Below, in pieces: positions 5,125 through 8,244 of a DNA stretch of 8,244 nucleotides; position 1 is the stretch's first letter, and each line of letters starts with the position of its first letter. Made by a program: the position numbers and the translations under genes. Source of the DNA: Clostridium sp. SCN 57-10 (GTDB lineage: Bacteria > Bacillota > Clostridia > Oscillospirales > Butyricicoccaceae). The notes beneath the pieces are model-generated. The model had not been told where the DNA came from and made no database searches. It saw only the letters and a list, made by a program, of their open reading frames with translations. The stretch is taken from the NCBI GenBank assembly GCA_001725215.1, contig MEFT01000123.1, forward strand, positions 1-8,244. Direction: 5' to 3'.

Positions 5125-5512
5125 TCATATCAGGCGACGGCAAATCTCTTCGCAAACCGCCTGAACGGTATCCCCTCCGCACGCCATATGGATATCCCGC
5201 CACAGGCGGCGGCAGCATTCCGCCCATTCGTTTGGAAAACCGCTCCTGAATGACGGATAGCTCCGCCGTGACGAGCACGCGCAGGCAGTCTGCCGGAAGC
5301 AGCGTGAGGTGTTCCCGCTCGCTGATGACGTAAATAATATGTCCCTCTGCCGAGCGTAGCATTTGCACGAATGCTTTTTTTGCCTCTTCCTCGCTTTTTG
5401 CAAGGCGAAGATAATCCTTGCCCGAATAGACCGTGGCGGATAACGTCTGTCGCAGCGCGTCTGCCAGCGTTGACTTCCCCGTGCAGTTCTCTCCGAAAAT
5501 CGCGATAACCAT
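5125..5512 (-). pseudogene. P-loop nucleotide kinase-like gene, frameshifted near the 3' end
   Basis: The product starts MVIAIFGENCTGKSTLADAL, a beta-strand leading into a Walker A motif (GENCTGKST, residues 7-15), followed by a short kinase-like sequence: VYSGKDYLRLAKSEEEAKKAF, then HIIYVISEREHLTLLP, then LRVLVTAELSVIQERFSKRMGG. After LPPPVA (codons ending at 5198) the frame runs into an implausible, Arg-rich tail that overlaps the VOC gene by 86 nt. In the -1/+1 shifted frame a natural-looking end appears instead: DIHMACGGDTVQAVCEEICRRLI, with a TGA stop at 5125, 27 nt before the VOC start. The length 388 nt is one more than a multiple of three. Removing one G from the run at 5195-5197 would give a 128-aa protein; a larger deletion of 3n+2 nt is equally possible, because related proteins as I recall them have more residues after LPPPVA. 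The start has GGGAGG about 4 nt upstream. The phosphoryl acceptor is unknown. Confidence 0.65.
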
Positions 5513-5633
5513 AACGCCTCCCGTGCCGTGCAGGCACATATTCATATTGTGCATACCTATATTTGAAACGATACCATAATTTGATCCGGCCTGCAACAAA
5601 ACGCGCATTTGCCAAAAAAGTATGGCTGTGATA

Positions 5634-5662
5634 TTTACATTATCGCTCATTTATGACAAAAT
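5634..5662 (+). promoter_or_regulatory. Sigma-A-type promoter candidate for the permease
   Basis: TTTACA (5634-5639, 5 of 6 matches to TTGACA) is separated by 17 nt from CAAAAT (5657-5662, 4 of 6 to TATAAT). A TGn extension directly precedes the -10. Initiation near 5669 would leave a leader of about 30 nt holding AAAGGA. An overlapping alternative is TTGCCA with TATTTA 17 nt later. Confidence 0.4.
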
Positions 5663-5698
5663 AGAGTAGCAACCAAAAGAAAGGAACGAAAAGAACTT

Positions 5699-6964
5699 AT
5701 GTTACTTGCGCTGATTTTGTTTATTGCTACTTATGTGCTGCTGCTCCTCCTTCCCAAATACCGCGCTCATGTCGCGCTTGCCTCTGCGGCGGTGTTTGTC
5801 GCGCTTGGCATTCTGCCCGCGCAAAGCGTATTTTCCACCGTCGACTGGAATGTGATCATGATGCTGGCGGGCACCATGGGCATTGTGTTTCTTTTCAGCG
5901 AGTCGAAAATGCCCGCGCTGCTTGCCGACTACATCATCGACAAAACGCCGAACGTCAAATGGGCAATCATTTGTCTCGCTCTCTTCGCCGGCATCATTTC
6001 CGCCTTTGTGGATAACGTTGCCACTGTGCTGATGGTGGCGCCCGTCGCGCTTACCATTGCCAAAAAGCTGAATATCTCCCCTGTTCCCAGCATCATCGCC
6101 ATTGCTATTTCGTCCAACCTGCAGGGCGCTGCCACGCTGGTCGGCGATACGACCTCCGTTCTGCTCGGCGGCTATGCGGGACTCGACTTTATCGATTTTT
6201 TTGTGTTCCGCGGCAAGCCCGGCATGTTCTGGGTGGTTGAGGTCGGCGCGCTCGTTTCGACCGTAGTGCTGCTCGTTCTGTTCCGAAAAGATAAGCAGCC
6301 CATTCACCTGGCGGAAAAGACGGTAGTCAAAGACTTTTTCCCGACCGTTCTCATGGTCGGCACGGTGGTGCTGCTCATCGCGGCCTCCTTCCTGCCCAAC
6401 AAGCCTGCCACGACGAACGGCCTGATCTGCATGTCGCTTCTGATCATCGGCGTGGTGCGTGAAGCCTTTAAGTCCAGAAATGCGAAGGTTTTTTCAGAGA
6501 CCCTCAAGTCGATTGACTTTTTCACGATCGGCCTGCTCGTTGGGTTGTTCATCGTCATCGGCGGTATCAGCGAAGCGGGTGTCATCGACGAAATCAGCCA
6601 CCTTTTCGTAAAGATCAGCAACAACAATCTGTTCCTCATTTATACGCTTCTTGTGTGGGCGTCGGTGCTCTTTTCGGCCTTCATTGACAATATTCCCTAT
6701 GTCGCCACCATGCTGCCCGTCACGGCGGGTATTGCGAATATCATGGGTGTCGACCCCGTGCTTCTCTACTTTGGCCTGCTCTGCGGAGCGACGCTGGGAG
6801 GCAACTTGACACCGATCGGCGCTTCGGCCAACATTACAGCACTTGGTATTCTGCGCAAAGAGGGCTATGAGGCGAGCACCTCACAATTTATGAAAATCAG
6901 CGTGCCCTTCACGCTCTCTGCCGTCGCCACGGGATACGCCCTCATCTGGCTGATCTGGGCATAG
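5699..6964 (+). CDS. ArsB/NhaD/SLC13-type ion permease
   Basis: A 421-aa integral membrane protein with about 10-12 hydrophobic helices, a normal length for the ion transporter (IT) superfamily. Two inverted-topology halves are visible from repeated motifs. SAFVDNVATVLMVAPVAL (101-118) matches SAFIDNIPYVATMLPVTAGI (326-345), and SNLQGAATLVGDTTSVLLGG (139-158) matches GATLGGNLTPIGASANITAL (363-382). The S-x-x-x-D-N and G-G-N-x-T-P-I-G-A-x-A-N elements are the substrate/ion-binding hairpin regions of ArsB, NhaD and citrate or dicarboxylate carriers. The motif set is closest to the ArsB/NhaD side, but no arsR, arsC or arsA lies nearby. The substrate could be an arsenite-like oxyanion, Na+/H+ or an organic anion. 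The Shine-Dalgarno (AAGGA, about 13 nt upstream) is distant. It is a single-gene unit with its own promoter candidate and terminator. Confidence 0.88.
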   Translation: MLLALILFIATYVLLLLLPKYRAHVALASAAVFVALGILPAQSVFSTVDWNVIMMLAGTMGIVFLFSESKMPALLADYIIDKTPNVKWAIICLALFAGIISAFVDNVATVLMVAPVALTIAKKLNISPVPSIIAIAISSNLQGAATLVGDTTSVLLGGYAGLDFIDFFVFRGKPGMFWVVEVGALVSTVVLLVLFRKDKQPIHLAEKTVVKDFFPTVLMVGTVVLLIAASFLPNKPATTNGLICMSLLIIGVVREAFKSRNAKVFSETLKSIDFFTIGLLVGLFIVIGGISEAGVIDEISHLFVKISNNNLFLIYTLLVWASVLFSAFIDNIPYVATMLPVTAGIANIMGVDPVLLYFGLLCGATLGGNLTPIGASANITALGILRKEGYEASTSQFMKISVPFTLSAVATGYALIWLIWA

Positions 6965-6990
6965 CTTTTTACATGCCGAACCAATCAAGC

Positions 6991-7029
6991 AAGCCTGCCC
7001 GCCGGTGAATCCGGCGGGCAGGCTTTTTT
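6991..7029 (+). terminator. Intrinsic terminator after the permease
   Basis: A perfect 15-bp stem (6991-7005 with 7011-7025) with a 5-nt loop TGAAT runs directly into a T tract on the plus strand. It lies 27 nt after the permease stop. It also lies 17 nt beyond the stop of the convergent ATPase gene; on that strand the stem is preceded by A's but not followed by a good T run, so termination there would be weaker. Confidence 0.9.
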
Positions 7030-7046
7030 ACTGTATGAGTTTTTGC

Positions 7047-7730
7047 TCAGCTCTGATCGGGCGTGCCTTCATAGAGCCTTGCCTTATAGTGGTGCGCCTG
7101 CTCAAGCATCATGTCCTTGACCTTCATGAGGCGGATCTGCGTACTGCGTTCGTTTTCATCCAGCTTCATCACAATATACTTGATTTTCGTCTGGATATCG
7201 GGGATGAGTACATGCTCTAGCGCGTTAACACGCCGCCGTGTCTTTTCGATTTCGGAAGCCATGAGCTGGCAGGCCTTTTCACACTCGGCCAGGCGCAGCA
7301 TATCGGGCAGGATATCGGCCAGCGATTTGACCGCGCCGTCAAGCTCGCCGGAGGTAAACGCGAAGCCGTAGCAGTAAATATCGTTGGGGTCGGACGTTCG
7401 CGTGCTGTATTGAAACACGGGGATATCGACGCTCATCACGTTTTGCGTCGAGACCTCGAGCAGCACCTCCTGCCGCGGCGCCATCAGCGCCACATTAACT
7501 GCGGCATCCTCCATGCCCGCCTTTGCCAGCACAAAGTTGCGGTTTGCGGCGGCAACACCGGCCTCAACCCGCTCGCGAAGCATCTTATTTTCGCGCACCA
7601 GCTCCAAAAAGCGGCGCATCAGCTCGTCCCGCTTATCCTTCAAAAGCTTGTGACCTCGCTTTGCCGTCACAAGCTTTTTTTTCAGCCGGGTCAGCTCCAT
7701 TCTGGTGGGGTTCACCTGCGTACTCGCCAA
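7047..7730 (-). CDS. ntpD: V-type ATP synthase/ATPase subunit D
   Basis: A 227-aa protein, normal for the family. It is the central-stalk rotor subunit that, with F, couples ATP turnover in the A3B3 head to rotation of the membrane ring. The N-terminal signature VNPTRMELTRLKKKLVTAKRGHKLLKDKRDELMRRF (6-41) is highly conserved and begins the long coiled coil. The C-terminal helix (about 165-215: SEIEKTRRRVNALEHVLIP, then TKIKYIVMKLDENER) forms its partner. The start codon is TTG at 7730, giving MASTQVNPTRMEL, which matches the usual N-terminus of the family; AAGGGG lies 9 nt upstream. The next ATG is inside the conserved signature (residue 11) and would remove it. It follows subunit B by 16 nt, the common order A-B-D in clostridial V-ATPase operons, and is probably the last gene of the operon. 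Confidence 0.95.
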   Translation of the reverse strand: MASTQVNPTRMELTRLKKKLVTAKRGHKLLKDKRDELMRRFLELVRENKMLRERVEAGVAAANRNFVLAKAGMEDAAVNVALMAPRQEVLLEVSTQNVMSVDIPVFQYSTRTSDPNDIYCYGFAFTSGELDGAVKSLADILPDMLRLAECEKACQLMASEIEKTRRRVNALEHVLIPDIQTKIKYIVMKLDENERSTQIRLMKVKDMMLEQAHHYKARLYEGTPDQS

Positions 7731-7746
7731 GCTTCAGCGCCCCTTC

Positions 7747-8244
7747 CTACTTGCCGTAATACTGATCGAGGAATTCATCCTTAATGCGTTTCAGCTCTGC
7801 TCTCGGCAGAATGGAAAGCAACTTCCAGCCGAGATCGAGCGTTTCCTCAATGCTGCGGTTGGTGTGATATCCCTGCGACACATACTCGCGCTCAAATGCG
7901 TCGGCAAATTTTGCATACAGTTTGTCAATTTCCGTCAGCGCGGCCTCTCCCAACACGACCATCAGCTCTTTGGCCTCTTTGCCGCGTGCGTAGGCGGCGA
8001 ATAGCTGGTTCATGGTGTTCGCGTGATCGGCGCGGGTTTTGCCGTGGCCGATGCCCTTGTCCTTCAGGCGAGAAAGCGACGGCAGCACGTCGATCGGCGG
8101 CGTGACGCCCTGACGGTGCAACTCACGGCTCAGAATGATCTGTCCCTCCGTGATATAGCCCGTCAGGTCGGGGATGGGGTGCGTGTTGGCGTCCTCCGGC
8201 ATGGACAAAATGGGAAGGAGCGTGATGCTGCCGCTTTTGCCCTT
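7747..8244 (-). CDS. ntpB: V-type ATP synthase/ATPase subunit B, C-terminal part
   Basis: The last 165 residues of the non-catalytic nucleotide-binding head subunit; the N-terminal two-thirds (family about 460 aa) lie beyond the right edge. The fragment begins KGKSGSITLLPILSMPEDANTH in frame from the window end. It contains THPIPDLTGYITEGQI, PPIDVLPSLSRLKDKGIGHGKTR and DHANTMNQLFAAYARGKE, all characteristic of V/A-type B subunits. It ends with the C-terminal helical domain, NRSIEETLDLGWKLLSILPRAELKRIKDEFLDQYYGK. With subunit A it forms the alternating hexameric head of the membrane-bound H+ or Na+ pump. The D gene follows after 16 nt. Whether the complex is driven by ATP or makes it, and which ion it moves, depends on the ring subunit, which is not in this window. 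Confidence 0.95.
   Translation of the reverse strand, partial: KGKSGSITLLPILSMPEDANTHPIPDLTGYITEGQIILSRELHRQGVTPPIDVLPSLSRLKDKGIGHGKTRADHANTMNQLFAAYARGKEAKELMVVLGEAALTEIDKLYAKFADAFEREYVSQGYHTNRSIEETLDLGWKLLSILPRAELKRIKDEFLDQYYGK

Noticed and set aside
5568..5575. Promoter for the kinase-like gene on the minus strand (TGGTATCGT as extended -10)
   Set aside because: The -10 matches poorly, no good -35 lies 16-18 nt upstream, and several equally weak AT-rich alternatives exist nearby.
5699..6964. Assignment of the permease as an arsenite pump (arsB)
   Set aside because: The fold is shared by arsenite, Na+/H+ and dicarboxylate carriers, and no arsenic-resistance genes lie nearby.
6991..7025. 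Long perfect palindrome as a repeat element between convergent genes
   Set aside because: It is directly followed by a T tract on the plus strand just after the permease stop, so it is a terminator.

Overview
The window suggests a Gram-positive, endospore-forming member of the Clostridia of moderate to high GC. The grounds are a cluster of SPOCS/DUF3794-type proteins (a domain found almost only in endospore formers), a bacterial V-type ATPase with subunit B followed directly by D, strong GGAGG-type ribosome binding sites and compact operons. The genus cannot be fixed from the sequence.

Layout, left to right. (1) 1-702, minus: N-terminal part of a YtcJ-like metal-dependent amidohydrolase that runs off the left edge and appears to have its own extended -10 promoter. 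(2) 815-4488, minus: a five-gene cluster, read from right to left, that looks like one transcription unit for spore-surface proteins. It holds a 254-aa protein with beta-propeller-like repeats, a 167-aa Cys-rich protein with a carboxypeptidase-regulatory-like beta-sandwich and a Tyr-Tyr-Tyr tail, and three tandem SPOCS/DUF3794 paralogues (190, 198 and 379 aa). The last paralogue has about 160 extra residues of very hydrophobic, Ala-rich helix inserted in the linker where the other two have only 10-20 residues. Gaps inside the cluster are 11-46 nt. A sigma-K-like promoter candidate sits just upstream. (3) 4624-5512, minus: a P-loop nucleotide kinase-like gene that is frameshifted near its 3' end, then a VOC/glyoxalase-like gene, closed by a strong intrinsic terminator. 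(4) 5699-6964, plus: an ArsB/NhaD/SLC13-type ion permease with a promoter candidate and its own strong terminator. (5) 7047-8244, minus: V-type ATPase subunit D (TTG start) and the C-terminal part of catalytic-head subunit B, which runs off the right edge.

How they fit together: the V-ATPase and the permease are ordinary ion-transport functions transcribed towards each other. The interesting part is 815-4488. Three diverged SPOCS proteins, Cys-rich partners and a large apolar insert together suggest a lineage-specific, disulfide-rich layer or appendage of the spore coat or exosporium. That role is inferred from domain type and gene context; nothing in the sequence proves it.
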